Shown: one piece after another, positions 24,318 to 34,974 of the stretch
Layout of the letters: the number at the start of each line of letters is the position of its first letter
How positions within the stretch are numbered: the first letter of the stretch is position 1
Translations under genes and position numbers: made by a program
Assembly (NCBI GenBank): GCA_963921825.1
Contig: OY997589.1
Location: 47,254,638-47,318,637 of the forward strand
DNA: 64,000 nt
From: Erodium maritimum
Taxonomy: Eukaryota > Streptophyta > Magnoliopsida > Geraniales > Geraniaceae
Reading direction: 5' to 3'
The notes under the pieces: model-generated
What the model was told of the DNA's origin: nothing
Database searches by the model: none
Seen by the model: only the letters and a program-made list of their open reading frames with translations

Positions 24318-24337
24318 GGGGGGGGGGGGGGGGGGGG
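24318..24337 (+). repeat. Homopolymer of 20 G
   Basis: Twenty consecutive G residues in the LINE 3' UTR. Such a run is prone to slippage in the genome and in sequencing, so its length is uncertain. Confidence 0.9.
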
Positions 24338-25078
24338 TATGTGGGAGGTTTTTTGGGTGAGAGGTGAGCTGTGAGGATATCTTGGGGTTTTAAACTGTTT
24401 TTCATCTTGAGTGTGGGTGTTCTTCCTTTTTATACTGAGTGTGGGTAGCTCATTGTGTTAGAAGAGTGTTCTTTCTCTTGGTGGATCTTTTTCAGGTATA
24501 CTTGGGGTTTTGACCCTTGCACATCTGCTGATACTCAACTTCTCCCCATCGGTAGGATGACTGCTACCAACAACCTTTACAAGCTTTTGGATGATTCATT
24601 CAATTGCCTCATACCTGCTGAACTTGGACAACACTACTTGGACAACACTACTCAGTATGCAGAACAATCTACAACAATGAAGGACTCATCTACTTAATGC
24701 TGCAGATGTAATAGCCACCAATCCTTGGAGCAAGACACTTCACTTGCTCTGCTCTTTAGAGGACTGAACTTGTATAAATCAATTCACAGCAGCATGGAAG
24801 AGTTTTATCAGATCAACTTGGAGCTTGTATGAGTCTTACCAACTTTTACTTGGGTGTTTCATTTCCATACCCGTTTGTTTGCTCTTAGTAACTTTTTGGT
24901 GTGGTTTTTGGGCATGATTTTTAGTTACAAGACATGTTTTGTACTCCTTTTTAGCCTTTAAAAAGGTTTTAATCAAATTAAAATTGCTGATCAAAAATAA
25001 AAAACTATGTTAAATTTGGTATGAAATATCCAAAATACCCTTGCATAATAAAAACTATAAATTAGAGAATAAAAACAA

Positions 25079-25254
25079 GGGATAATTGTCCAAAACTACC
25101 CTAAAGTTTCGTCCACAAACGAGTTGATGCACAAAGTTTCGTCCACGCTGTGTTGCTACCCTGAAGTTTTGTCCACGACTTTTTTAGTTTTGACTAATAG
25201 GGATGTTCAAAATGATGGTCTAGGGCCTCTAGGCAGTGCTTCCCGGATTGAATA
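25079..25254. mobile_element. Half copy of the MITE at 33682-34045
   Basis: Starts GGGATAATTGTCC and runs through CACAAACGAGTTGATGCAC to GGATTGAATAG, the same order of motifs as the MITE at 33682. The second arm is missing, so this is a broken copy and no target duplication can be tested. Confidence 0.65.
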
Positions 25255-25351
25255 GAAAAATGAAAAAAAATGAAATTAATATATATGTTGTAGAAAAATT
25301 AGGTACAAAATTCATAAGTTGAAAAGAAACTTCAAAAAATCTTTTATTTTT

Positions 25352-25711
25352 GGGTTAATTGCTAAAAACTTACAAAAAGTTTTGTTCACTTGCGAAAAAC
25401 TACACTGAGTTTAGAAGTGGATAAACATACGATAAATATTGTCTGCAGTTTTCTGTTACAGTAATGAGCAGTTCTGTCAACTCCTACAAGATATGTAGAC
25501 AATACATATAACATTGAAAAATATCGTGGTCAAAACATATAGCCTTGAAAAGTATTGTGGACAAAATATATGGGCCCAATACTAAACGAAACAGAATATT
25601 TTGTTAATTATTATAACGAAAGACTTGGACAATACTTATCGTATGTTTTTGTCCATTTTTACACTCGGTGTAGTTTTAGCATGTGGACAATTTAGCTTTT
25701 AGCAAAAACCC
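25352..25711. mobile_element. Mutator-type MITE, 360 bp, TSD TTTATTTTT
   Basis: Perfect 9-bp duplications at 25343-25351 and 25712-25720. The inverted ends begin GGGTTAATTGCTAAAA at the left and GGGTTTTTGCTAAAA on the reverse of the right end. Much of the body can fold back. No coding sequence. Confidence 0.9.
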
Positions 25712-25720
25712 TTTATTTTT

Positions 25721-26064
25721 CATAAAATTTCAGTTTTTTTAAAATTAAAAATTGTATTATTATTTCTAAAAAAAATTATAAGTACATAAATTTTAAAAAG
25801 AAGAGATGTTGATGATGCTGACATCCTCATTGTGTTCCCCAATTTTATGCAACCAAATCTGCTATGGTCGAGCCAGATGGAGCATGAGGAAGGAGGTGGT
25901 GGCGTCAATTTGTCGGAGGAGCTTGTTTCTGTTTTTTTATCGGCGTCTGTGATGAGTCCAATAGATTTACTGATATTAGTTTTCTAGGTAATTATTTACT
26001 ATTTTTAATAGTTAATTAATTATTGTGATCATGGATAGTTATTTAAGGCAGTGTGACATGGGAA
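25721..26064. other. Unassigned interval with a possible small exon
   Basis: A forward open stretch of about 60 codons (about 25800-25986) has an acidic start (DVDDADILIV) and a Gly run. I do not recognise it. No start codon context or splice sites support it strongly. Confidence 0.2.
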
Positions 26065-26089
26065 GTTACATGATCTTTTTATTAGTTTG

Positions 26090-26973
26090 TGTAAAACTAA
26101 GAAATGTAGAAAATATATTGATGATATGCTTTCTATTTATAGAGAGTAACATTAGCATCTAATAACTACCTCATTAATGAGCACTCTTCACCTTCAACCT
26201 ACCTAGTTAATAATAGACTCTTCAACTAGTCATAATTAATTTATATACTAACACTCTCCCTCATGTATAAGCCAATAACATAACAAGTCTTGCACGTCAT
26301 AGAAACAAACATCATTCCAACATAAGCTTAACATACACACTTGGTCACACCATTGGAGTTGAGTTTTACCGATGCACACTTGGGCATCCTGGAACAGAGA
26401 CTAGTTGACTGCACATCGGGGCAGACCAACTGCTACACACTTGGATAGCTCGTCTCCAACAATAACCGCTACACACCTGGGTAGCATAACCTAACAAAAA
26501 TCTCAAAACCAAAGGTGGTATACCTGAAAAACAGATGGGAGAATGATATCTAGTCAGAGAATGCACTGGGGTGGTGTCGGCACGTGACTGGCAGCGGTGG
26601 TACTGTTCACGACAATAGGTATTGTTCACGAAGGGTACTGTTCAGGAAAAAGGCTTGTCTACATGTGTGCTGAAGAAGAAGAAGAAGGGATGCTCACTGT
26701 GTAATTCCTTGTGAATGCCTTGCCCACTCGTTACATTCATAAACTAATGAGTAGGCAAAGCCACATAAATTTTAGAAAGCTTACCAAAGCTTTGATACCA
26801 TGTAAAACTAAGAAATGTAGAGAATATATTGATGATATCTTGATATAAAGAACAAGAGTAGCTATCTATTTATAGAGAGTAACACTAGCATCTAACTATC
26901 TCATTAATGAGCACTGTTCACCTCCCAACTACCTGGTTAATAGTAGACTCTTCAACTAATCATAATTAATACA
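26090..26973 (-). mobile_element. TRIM-like non-autonomous LTR element, about 0.9 kb
   Basis: Two direct repeats of about 165 bp, 26090-26253 and 26801-26973, both start TGTAAAACTAAGAAATGTAG on the + strand. A primer-binding-like GCTTTGATACCA (26789-26800) lies beside the right repeat and a polypurine tract (CTCTCCCTCATG on +, 26254-26265) beside the left one, so the element reads on the - strand. The 535-bp interior encodes no gag or pol. This is the architecture of terminal-repeat retrotransposons in miniature. The flanks carry an unusual 26-bp repeat, described in the findings. Confidence 0.75.
26789..26800 (-). promoter_or_regulatory. tRNA-Met-type primer-binding site of the TRIM-like element
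   Basis: On the - strand the site reads TGGTATCAAAGC and follows the LTR end directly. It differs by one base from TGGTATCAGAGC, the usual complement of initiator tRNA-Met. Confidence 0.75.
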
Positions 26974-27080
26974 AAGTTACATGATCTTTGTATTAGTTTC
27001 GAAGTCCAGCCTATTTATAAGCTGTTCATTTAATGAAGAGGACACGAAGAGTTATAAACCAAAGCCGAAAGGGTTCTATC

Positions 27081-27179
27081 GAGATCTTGCGTTCTCTTTG
27101 ATGAATGCTATATGAGATCTTGCGTTCTCTCTAACGAATGCTATATGAGATCTTGCATTCTCTCAAGCGAATGCTACAA
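27081..27179 (+). repeat. Three tandem 33-bp units
   Basis: Units start GAGATCTTGCGTTCTCTC and end GAATGCTATAT, with a few differences among copies. No gene is seen around them. Confidence 0.85.
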
Positions 27180-27280
27180 CACCCATCTCATAACTCAATC
27201 CACGTAGGGACTATAATAGTGTCGACTTGTTCTAACAAACTACTCAGCTCCAAACTTGCAATTCAAGGCACTGCAAAAGC

Positions 27281-27348
27281 AAATGTGCAAGAATGTTAAC
27301 AATCTAAGCAGGAAATCAGACCAAGATACGCAAATGTGCAAGAATGTT
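27281..27348 (+). repeat. 51-bp tandem duplication at the LINE target site
   Basis: AAATGTGCAAGAATGTT occurs at 27281 and again at 27332, 51 bases apart. The second unit is cut by the LINE and resumes at 32928 (AACAATCTAAG). The duplication therefore predates the LINE insertion. Confidence 0.85.
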
Positions 27349-27497
27349 TTTTTTTTGGATAGGCGATTTTTATTGCAACAGGAAACCAAGGTGGGAACCT
27401 GAAGAAAAGAAAGTCCCAATACAGGAAAAAGGAACAAACAATAAACAAAAAGCAGGAAACAAACACAAAGGCCAACCAAAGAGCTCTGGGAAATAAC

Positions 27498-30400
27498 TCA
27501 ACGCCTTCTCCTTCTCCTGATGCAAGAACTCGGGGAAACGGACCACTGCTCATACGAAGATTCCGGAAGTAGGTCCCCTACCATCCTCAACAAACTGAAC
27601 GCGTGGGGTTTAAGATTGACCACCAAGTCGGATTCGGACAGAGCGGGGGCATGATATACCCTAGCATTGCGCTGAATCCACACATGCCAGCACACCAGGT
27701 AACAAATCTTGATCCACACTGACCTCCCAACGGAGATCAACGCCCAACCTTCGAAAGCCATCCTGAATGTTGACGGTACCACCCAGGATATGGACCACCA
27801 ATTTAGCACTAGTCCCCAAACTCTCCAAGAGAAAACACAATGTAACAACAAGTGATCCAAATCTTCAAAACAGGACTTACAGAAATAGCACCTCATGGCC
27901 ATCAGCGAAATTCTGCAACCTCGGGCCTCTAGAAAGGACATCGTGGGGAGAGCCTCATGTAAAGCCAACCACATAAGCATGCAAAACTTCGGCGGAATCC
28001 CTTTGACCCATAGAACTGCGGCCCAACTTACCTTATCAAAGGTAGGTGTGATTAGCCTATAAACCGCCCCAACAGTAAAACGATTTCCTTTGACCCACAC
28101 CATCCTGTCCTGGGCGTCTGAGAGGTAAACAGAACACAGTAATTCCTGCAGCAACCTTTCCTCCCCCAACTCCCTAACGAACAAGTGTCTCCTGTAAACC
28201 AGAACCCAATGGCCATCAGACCAATAATCCATCAACAATGCCCTTTTGTCTCGAGCTGCTGCAAATAACTGATGAAATTTAAAACATAAGGCTTCATCAC
28301 CAAGCCAAACGTCCTCCCAGAATCTCACCCTTGCTCCGTTCCCCACCTTCCAGTGAATGCCTTGACCCCCAAAAATGGTCTGAAAACGCGGGTCATTCGC
28401 CAAGGTGACTATGTGGCCGAAAAGGGAGGACAAATCAGTGGGCACATCTAACCTTAATAAGTCCCAATCACCCGGATCCCAGCGGTATTTGTCACATAAT
28501 AACTGCTTCCAAAGAGATGAATCATCCTCAGCAAACCGCCAGAACCATTTGGCCAACAAACTCAAATTCACCTCTTCCAACCGTCTAAGACCCAAGCCAC
28601 CCTCCAGTTTCGGTCGACAAACTTTGTCCCATTTCACCTTATGAATCACCCTTCGTGCCACACTATGAGACCATAAAAACCGTCGTTGTAATCTTTCCAA
28701 TTTCTTGATCACTGAAGTCGGGGCCTTGAACAAGCTCATATAAAAAAATGGAAGGGCGGCCAAGGTGGACTTTAATAAAACTACTCGGCCGGCTACATTA
28801 AGGGTCTTAGCTTTCCACCCATTCAAATATTTGCGAACTCTGTTAAAAACCGGTTCCCAAAAGCTCATTCTCTTGGGAGACAGACCCAGCTGAAAACCCA
28901 GATACGTCAAGGGTAAACTGCATACCTCACAACCAACAATACTCGATATCCTTTCAGCGGACAAAGTCGCCCCATTTAACAACACCGCCTTAGATTTTGA
29001 ATAATTAATCTTCAAGCCAGAGACTGATTGAAAAAGGTCCAGCAAGTATTTAACATTCTTGAGTCCTTCCTCCTCACCCTTAATGAACAATATTGTATCG
29101 TCAGCAAATTGTAAATGAGATACCTGCAAGCCGTGTCGGCCTATTACAACCCCCGAGAATTCACCACCCTTAATACCGTCAAGCAGCATTTGATTTAGGC
29201 CTTCCGCCGCCAATAAGAACAAGAAAGGGGAAAGGGGACAGCCCTGTCTTATTCCATTCGCCGTCTCAAAATCCGAACTAGGTGCTCCGTTAATCAACAC
29301 AGATAAGTTTGCTTTAAAACAACTCGCCATCCATAAGCGCCATCTCTCCGAAAAACCCATAATGTTCATCACTTCAAGTAAATAATTCCAACTGACCTTG
29401 TCATAAGCCTTTTCAAAATCTAGCTTCAGAATCACCGCCTCCCTCTTCGACTTTTTAATGCTATGGATCACTTCCGAAGCAATAAGAACGCCATCGACCA
29501 GTTGACGCCCTGCAATGAAGCCACTCTGTGTGTCACTAATTAAATCAGGAAGGATCCTTTTGAGCCTGTTTGCCAGAAGCTTTTCCAGAATCTTATAAGG
29601 TCCGGAAATTAAGCTTATTGGACGGAAGTCATCAAAAGTGGCCGGATTCAGGATCTTGGGTATTAGAACCATGAACGCCGGGCGAAGACCTTTTCCAAAA
29701 ACCCCAGACGAGTGGAACTCCTCGGCAAAACACAAGAGGTCAGACTTGACTATGTCCCAACAGGATTTATAGAATAACATCGAGAACCCATCTGGGCCGG
29801 GTGCTTTATTATTGCCACAGGCTGTTAAGGAATCGAAAACTTCTTCAGCCGAAAACGGAGCATCAAGACCAGCTGATTGGACGGCCAAAATTCGCTTAAA
29901 CTCCAATGCCGTCATGCTAAACGGAGCCTCCCGTGTTTTGGCAAAACGGTCACGGAAATGAACCACGGCCTGGTGCTTAATTTGTGCCGGGTCGGAATAA
30001 AAAACATCTCCACCTCTGATCATTGTGATCTGCTTGAGAGAGGAATTGAAATTCGCCAAACGATGATAAAACTTGGAGCATTGCTCCCCCTCAGCGAACC
30101 ATTTAAATCTCGCCTTCTGAGCCCAAATCTTGGCCAGAATTTTATGTTTTGAAATGAGAGAGACTTTGAGCAGGGATCGCTTAGTGCACTCCACACCTGT
30201 AAGAGGCCGGTGTTCAATGATTCTATCCAGCTGGTCCACTTCAGCGTTCAAAGCTGCGATTTCGGAGTCAATTCTACCAAAAACCTCCACATTCCACACC
30301 TGTAAGGCCTTACGTAGGCAATTCAACTTCTTCCATAACCTGTAACTCGGCGCACCTTGGACCTGAAAGCTATCCCATTGAGTCTTAACGAACTCAAAGA

Positions 30401-31157
30401 ATTTCGGATGAGACGTCCAAACGTTTAGGAACCGCACCGGTTTGGGACCCCAATTGATAGACTGTGATTCTAGAACCACCGGCTTGTGATCGGAGAGTTC
30501 CCTATGTAAGGATTTTTGAACAAGATCGGGATATAAGGACAAAAGATCCGCTGAAACCAAGAACCTGTCAAGGCGAGCTGCCTTGGAGGCGGGACCGTAC
30601 CAAGTAAATGAGCTTCCAACCAGTGGTAAATCACAAACTGCAAGATCAAAAATCAAGTCTCTGAACACCTCGCTATCTGTCTCTGAGAATTCACTATTGG
30701 CCCATTCCTCTCTACCACAAACAACATTAAAATCCCCACCCAACAGAAGGCAGTCATCAAAAGAATCCCCTGCCGCCGATAATTTGTTCCACAGAGCTGA
30801 CCGCTCCCCACTATCCGTAGGCGCATAAACATTCACCACCGTCAAAGGGATCGAACCTGCATTGATCACACCTTTCCAAACCAAAGCGTTATCAATATTG
30901 TAAGAAACAGTCTTTGAAAATATTACCGTCCTCCACACCAGTAAAACCCCACCAGCCGCCCCTGCAGAGGGTATAAATGCCGAGTCCCAACCATTCAAAA
31001 AGCCACAACTACGAAAAATGAAAGGCTGAATTTCCTCTCTTTTTGTTTCCTGAAAAAACACCATATCAGGGTGTTGCTTTGAAAGCGCCACCTTGATGCA
31101 CCGCCTCTTTTGGACGGCGTTCATCCCCCTAACGTTCCAGGAGATGAACTTCACCAT
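27498..31157 (-). CDS. LINE ORF2 protein: endonuclease, reverse transcriptase, zinc region (1219 aa, intact)
   Basis: The frame is uninterrupted. The start at 31157 is ATG, and the product begins MVKFISWNVRGMN, the usual start of plant LINE ORF2. Residues 1-230 form an APE-type endonuclease: N8, E37 (QETKR), D142/N144 (GGDFNVV) and H224 (SDHKP) are present. Residues about 450-740 form the reverse transcriptase: KAPGPDGF 451-458, D580 in LKLDFEKAYD, GIRQGCPLSPF 635-645, and the catalytic FADD at 684-687. A C-terminal zinc region has C1090, C1093, H1106 and C1107, and the tail ends in six arginines. The enzyme nicks DNA and primes cDNA synthesis at the nick. It starts 11 bases after the end of ORF1 (31168), so translation probably depends on reinitiation or an internal start. 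All catalytic residues I can check are present. Confidence 0.96.
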   Translation of the reverse strand: MVKFISWNVRGMNAVQKRRCIKVALSKQHPDMVFFQETKREEIQPFIFRSCGFLNGWDSAFIPSAGAAGGVLLVWRTVIFSKTVSYNIDNALVWKGVINAGSIPLTVVNVYAPTDSGERSALWNKLSAAGDSFDDCLLLGGDFNVVCGREEWANSEFSETDSEVFRDLIFDLAVCDLPLVGSSFTWYGPASKAARLDRFLVSADLLSLYPDLVQKSLHRELSDHKPVVLESQSINWGPKPVRFLNVWTSHPKFFEFVKTQWDSFQVQGAPSYRLWKKLNCLRKALQVWNVEVFGRIDSEIAALNAEVDQLDRIIEHRPLTGVECTKRSLLKVSLISKHKILAKIWAQKARFKWFAEGEQCSKFYHRLANFNSSLKQITMIRGGDVFYSDPAQIKHQAVVHFRDRFAKTREAPFSMTALEFKRILAVQSAGLDAPFSAEEVFDSLTACGNNKAPGPDGFSMLFYKSCWDIVKSDLLCFAEEFHSSGVFGKGLRPAFMVLIPKILNPATFDDFRPISLISGPYKILEKLLANRLKRILPDLISDTQSGFIAGRQLVDGVLIASEVIHSIKKSKREAVILKLDFEKAYDKVSWNYLLEVMNIMGFSERWRLWMASCFKANLSVLINGAPSSDFETANGIRQGCPLSPFLFLLAAEGLNQMLLDGIKGGEFSGVVIGRHGLQVSHLQFADDTILFIKGEEEGLKNVKYLLDLFQSVSGLKINYSKSKAVLLNGATLSAERISSIVGCEVCSLPLTYLGFQLGLSPKRMSFWEPVFNRVRKYLNGWKAKTLNVAGRVVLLKSTLAALPFFYMSLFKAPTSVIKKLERLQRRFLWSHSVARRVIHKVKWDKVCRPKLEGGLGLRRLEEVNLSLLAKWFWRFAEDDSSLWKQLLCDKYRWDPGDWDLLRLDVPTDLSSLFGHIVTLANDPRFQTIFGGQGIHWKVGNGARVRFWEDVWLGDEALCFKFHQLFAAARDKRALLMDYWSDGHWVLVYRRHLFVRELGEERLLQELLCSVYLSDAQDRMVWVKGNRFTVGAVYRLITPTFDKVSWAAVLWVKGIPPKFCMLMWLALHEALPTMSFLEARGCRISLMAMRCYFCKSCFEDLDHLLLHCVFSWRVWGLVLNWWSISWVVPSTFRMAFEGWALISVGRSVWIKICYLVCWHVWIQRNARVYHAPALSESDLVVNLKPHAFSLLRMVGDLLPESSYEQWSVSPSSCIRRRRRR

Positions 31158-31167
31158 ACTAGGAAAA

Positions 31168-32813
31168 TCAAGGCGGTAAAGAAGTCGGGAGAGAATCTCC
31201 CACTTCTATATCGTCACTAGAATCCATCTCGTCCGAATCATCCTGATAATCTTGCACTGCCGAGTCGCCCAGCTCAAAATCTAGAGCTTCGATTTGATCA
31301 GCTGCTTCCGGGTGATTCGAAAGAAGCTTCTGACTGGCTTTTAGCAGCTTCCACTTCCTCTCTCTCTGCGTTTTCCTTGGCAATGGGTGTACGTCGCGCT
31401 GCATACGAACGGAAGACTAAAGGTGGCCTATTTGGCTGCAGCAAATCCGAAACTGAAGCCCTAGCCCGGATACCGTGAGGCCCACGCAAAGAAGAGATTG
31501 GGCTCGAATTAGAGGAGTCCGGGACTCTGCTGCTCGGGGAGGAAGCAATGAGAATACCTTTGCCTTTCTCGCTGTGAGGATGGATGGGGGAGGCAAGGAC
31601 TGCTCGTTTAAAATCCGCAACACCAGCCAGTGCTGCATTTTCCGGTAGAGGCGCCTTCTCCAATCTGACCAAGAAAGATCTGCCCTCCAGCTCCAGAACG
31701 CGGTGCACCATCGCTTCGTGAAGCGTAGATTGTAACAAAAGAAAGTTGCAATCCAAAGATGGGGCTGTTTCGTCTCTAAGGGCTACCAGAAAAGAACCAC
31801 AAGAATTACCAATGTCGCGAAAGGTGGACATACACCATCCTGAAACGGGAATGCCTGTAACCTTCCACCAATCGAAATTCCCGTCGTTATTCAGCCACTG
31901 CCTAGCTCTATCAAACAATAAGAAAGCATCGGTACACCAACTCCACTTCGAATTCAACTGATCATTCAAGGTGTCTTGGTCTGTAGATAGGAACAAGAAC
32001 ACCCTGTTGCCCAAAAACCGACATTGCAAATCCACAGAGCTATCGATATTGATTAGATCACGCACCGAGGACAGAGATAAATCCTCCTTGGCCACACCCA
32101 GGATGCCCTCTGAAATCCATGGAGACAGATACTTTGATCTGGTACCCACAACAACAGCTGACCCAGAGTCTCTCACTGTAACAGGGGACGAGATGGGGAG
32201 GGAATTGTGGTTCTGAAACTTCGGCCTCCAAACCAGGTTGGGGTGCTCCTGCAGACGGCCCAAGCGTTTTGTTAAATCTTTCCGGCCAAGCCAACGACAT
32301 GAAGAGCTTGAATCCCTCCCACACGAAACCATTACATTCTTGCAACAAAATCTCAGCAGCCTTCTTCGATGGAACAGTAACGAAGCCAAAAAACTGTCCC
32401 CCCGAGTTCATCCTCTTGCACACAAACGTTCTGGAGACCGGAGTCACTTCAGCTAACCAATCTCGCAACCTGCCTCGAGTCGTTCCCGGCGGGAGATTGC
32501 AGATAAATAATTTCACCCCCATCTGGCTCTCGATCCGATTCGTGACGGAAACTGGTAAAGTTGGAGAAACAGAGGGCTTCGTCGGAGTCAACAAAGGTCG
32601 CGGTGGGGACGTGCTCTGGCGATTGATGGCTACCGGGGTGCGCGACGCTTCTTCCAACCTGCAAATAACCGAGGCCACCTTGGGGACTTTCACGACTTCG
32701 CCGTCAACCAATCGTTCAAAATACTCTGCAGCCCTAGATTGAGACATAGGATGCGTTTCCGAAAGCCTCCGCGCCGACTGATGAATCCACAAGACCGAAT
32801 CGTTTAGCAGCAT
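31168..32813 (-). pseudogene. LINE ORF1 (RRM-like RNA-binding protein), two frame breaks
   Basis: The 5' part (from 32813) has an RRM-like fold signature: VKLFICNLPPGT as an RNP2-like strand and GGQFFGFVTVPS as an RNP1-like strand, typical of plant LINE ORF1. Coding then continues in another frame (about 32389-31298), with a W-rich centre (WSWCTDAFLLFDRARQW, FDWWKVTGIPVSGWC) and a Ser/Pro-rich segment, and in a third frame (31404-31168) with an acidic tail rich in D and E. At least two frameshifts, somewhere in 32389-32058 and 31404-31298, therefore break it. The family protein coats LINE RNA. A single base error in the assembly at either site would alter this conclusion. Confidence 0.8.
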
Positions 32814-32927
32814 TAAGGAGGGCTTCTGGGATCACTCTGCCGATCGTAGGAATAGCGATCGCGAGCTGCCAGATCCAACGAAAGCCCTAGAAACGATGGC
32901 TCGTGATCGCCAATGTGCAAGAATGTT

Positions 32928-33681
32928 AACAATCTAAGTACGAAATCAAACCAAGAGACTTTATTCAGCAAGTACATATACCATTAATATTTCTAGCTTA
33001 AGGAATTGAAGATCGAAGCAACTTAATCACAGAATTACTAGATCATATTCAAAAGGTACTGACCTAATCAAATAATATCAGAACCAACAAAATATAAGTT
33101 TCAAACAAACCTCGACCTGAATACTTATTACATAGAACTCAAAGTTCCAAATCCTGCTCAAATTGAGCGAAACCGAATAGAAAAGCTAACAAAACAGATT
33201 CTGCAAGTCAAACAATTCATGGAGAAGAAAATACATGTTGAGAACCCCCAGCCTGAACTTCGTCGATTCGATTCGAACCCGACCCTAACCAATGTCTCGA
33301 CGCTTTCTGGCTAGATTTCAATCTCTGAAGAGCTCAAAAGTCGATGGACGTGTTTCATGGACTCGTTTGATTTTATTTTTATTATTTCATTAATTTTTAT
33401 TCAATATTAACGATTTCAACTTGTAACGAATTACTCATTATGTTAGTTGGACGGTGAAGTTTCTAAAGACTGAAACACCCTCACTTGAAAAATATCAAAA
33501 CATAATATATATGTATTAAATATGTTAAAAAATGTATTTTCAAATTATTTTTATATATATTTATCTTCAAATCTGTTTAAAACTTAATGTATTTTCAAAT
33601 ACTTTTTATATTAATTTTCAAATCTGTTTTAGGTTCTTTTTTTATTGAATTTTCATTTACTCTTTTCATTATTTATTTAAA
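32928..33681. other. Unassigned interval
   Basis: The first 30 bases are the second half of the 51-bp target-site repeat. The rest is AT-rich, with no recognisable gene or repeat on either strand. Confidence 0.3.
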
Positions 33682-34045
33682 GGGATAACTGTCCAAAACT
33701 ACTCTAAAGTTTTGTCCACAAACGAGTTGATGCACAAAGTTTTGTCTACGCTGTGTGGGTGCACTGAAGTTTTGTCCACGCTTTTGTGGGTGCATTGAAG
33801 TTTTGCCCACGCTTTTGTGGGTGCATCGAAGTTTTGCCCACGCTTTTGTGGGTGCATTGAAGTTTTGTCCACGCTTCTATTCAATCCGGGAAGTACTGCC
33901 CAGACCATCATTATGAACATCCCTATTACGTTAAAACTAAGAAAGTCGTGGACAAAACTTCAGGATAGCCACACAACGTGAACGAAACTTTGTGCATCAA
34001 CTCGTTTGTGGACGAAACTTTAGGGTAGTTTTAGACAATTATCTC
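33682..34045. mobile_element. Mutator-type MITE, 364 bp, with internal 31-bp tandem repeats
   Basis: Inverted arms begin GGGATAACTGTCC at the left and GAGATAATTGTC on the reverse of the right, and both continue to CACAAACGAGTTGATGCAC. The 9-bp flanks TTATTTAAA and TTAATTTAA match at 7 of 9 positions. The left half contains about four units of GTGGGTGCATTGAAGTTTTG (33751-33868). The short reverse frame over these repeats is not a gene. Confidence 0.75.
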
Positions 34046-34644
34046 TTAATTTAATGTTTATATAAATTAATTTAATAATAATTTTGATTTTAAAAAATAA
34101 TTTTTAATTACAAATGTTAAAAATAAGGGTGGATTTGGAGTTCGATTTGGATTTAGGGTTGTATAACTAAGGGTATTTTGGGTATTTCAGAAACATTAAA
34201 CGGATAAAAAGTTGGATGTTAAAACATGAAAGATAAGGGTAAGTATTCGTTAAAAAAAAGGTATACATTGGATAATCGTGTAAACTTAAGGTAGGTAATT
34301 GTAAATAAACTTATTCAGTATTAGTTTTACTGTAGCATGGACAGTATTGGCATTTTGAGAAATTCGGAGGTTTTTTGTTGTTATATGATGGGATCTTAAA
34401 TTGAGGAGGGGGGATGTGAAATTGAGTCATAGTACGAAGCATCTTTGTTAAGTTATCCCTAAGAATAATGCATTCCTTTCTGTGTTGTGTGTATTCTTGG
34501 TAGACAGTTGGGAGTTTAACTGTTTGTCTTGGTTACTAGCTGGTCATGCATGGTACTAAAAACAAATGAAAAGCTTTAGGTTTCTTTAGTTAGTAAATAG
34601 AGAACAATTCTTGGAAATATTCATAATTAAATCTGAATAAAGAG
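34046..34644. other. Unassigned AT-rich interval
   Basis: AT-rich DNA with no recognisable coding sequence. It separates the MITE from the next solo LTR. Confidence 0.3.
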
Positions 34645-34974
34645 ACAGTTGTCACGCCCCGACCGGTTCATTTGGTTTTGGTGCGCACGAATGCGCGTCT
34701 TTTGTCCGAGGCACGTTACGACGTGCTTGTTTTGGTGTTCGCCCGATACGGCGATCTGGTTGTTCGGCCAGTGCACAGTTTATTGTGCGGTTTTTGTGGA
34801 AGCTCGAGATGACGAGCTTCTCGGTCTATTGAAGCACGACGAGGCGTGCTAGTTTTGCTCGCCGTGTCCGTTACGACACGACTTGCACCCGGAGGCTACC
34901 AAACTACACGATTCAACCCAAAGCACCATCTTTGGCAGTGTATGATTTGGTGTTGTTCTTTCTTATGTGGCATG

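Larger units (their letters stand above)
21843..25008 (+). mobile_element. 5'-truncated LINE of a second lineage
   Basis: Starts abruptly in the RT N-terminal region and ends at 25008 with AAATTGCTGATC followed by an A-rich tail. Its 3' UTR (24288-24960) is T-rich and carries a 20-base G run at 24318-24337. The 3' terminal motif TTGCTGATC differs from the TATCC-ending LINEs of this window, indicating a separate lineage. It stands head to head with the reverse LINE at 18592-21842. Confidence 0.85.
27349..32911 (-). mobile_element. Full-length L1-type LINE, 5.56 kb, 16-bp TSD
   Basis: Flanked by AATGTGCAAGAATGTT at 27333-27348 and 32912-32927. On the reverse strand it has a short 5' UTR, ORF1, ORF2, a short 3' UTR and an A tract (T run 27349-27356). 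The perfect long duplication and the intact ORF2 suggest a relatively recent insertion. ORF1 carries frame breaks, so this exact copy probably could not jump on its own. Confidence 0.95.

Noticed and set aside
24455..24697. 80-codon forward frame after LINE ORF2
   Set aside because: It lies in the LINE 3' UTR between the ORF2 end and the A-rich tail and resembles no protein known to me.
18592..25008. Twin-priming inversion of one LINE
   Set aside because: The two halves have different RT sequences and different 3' ends, and both extend to their own A tails, so they are two elements.
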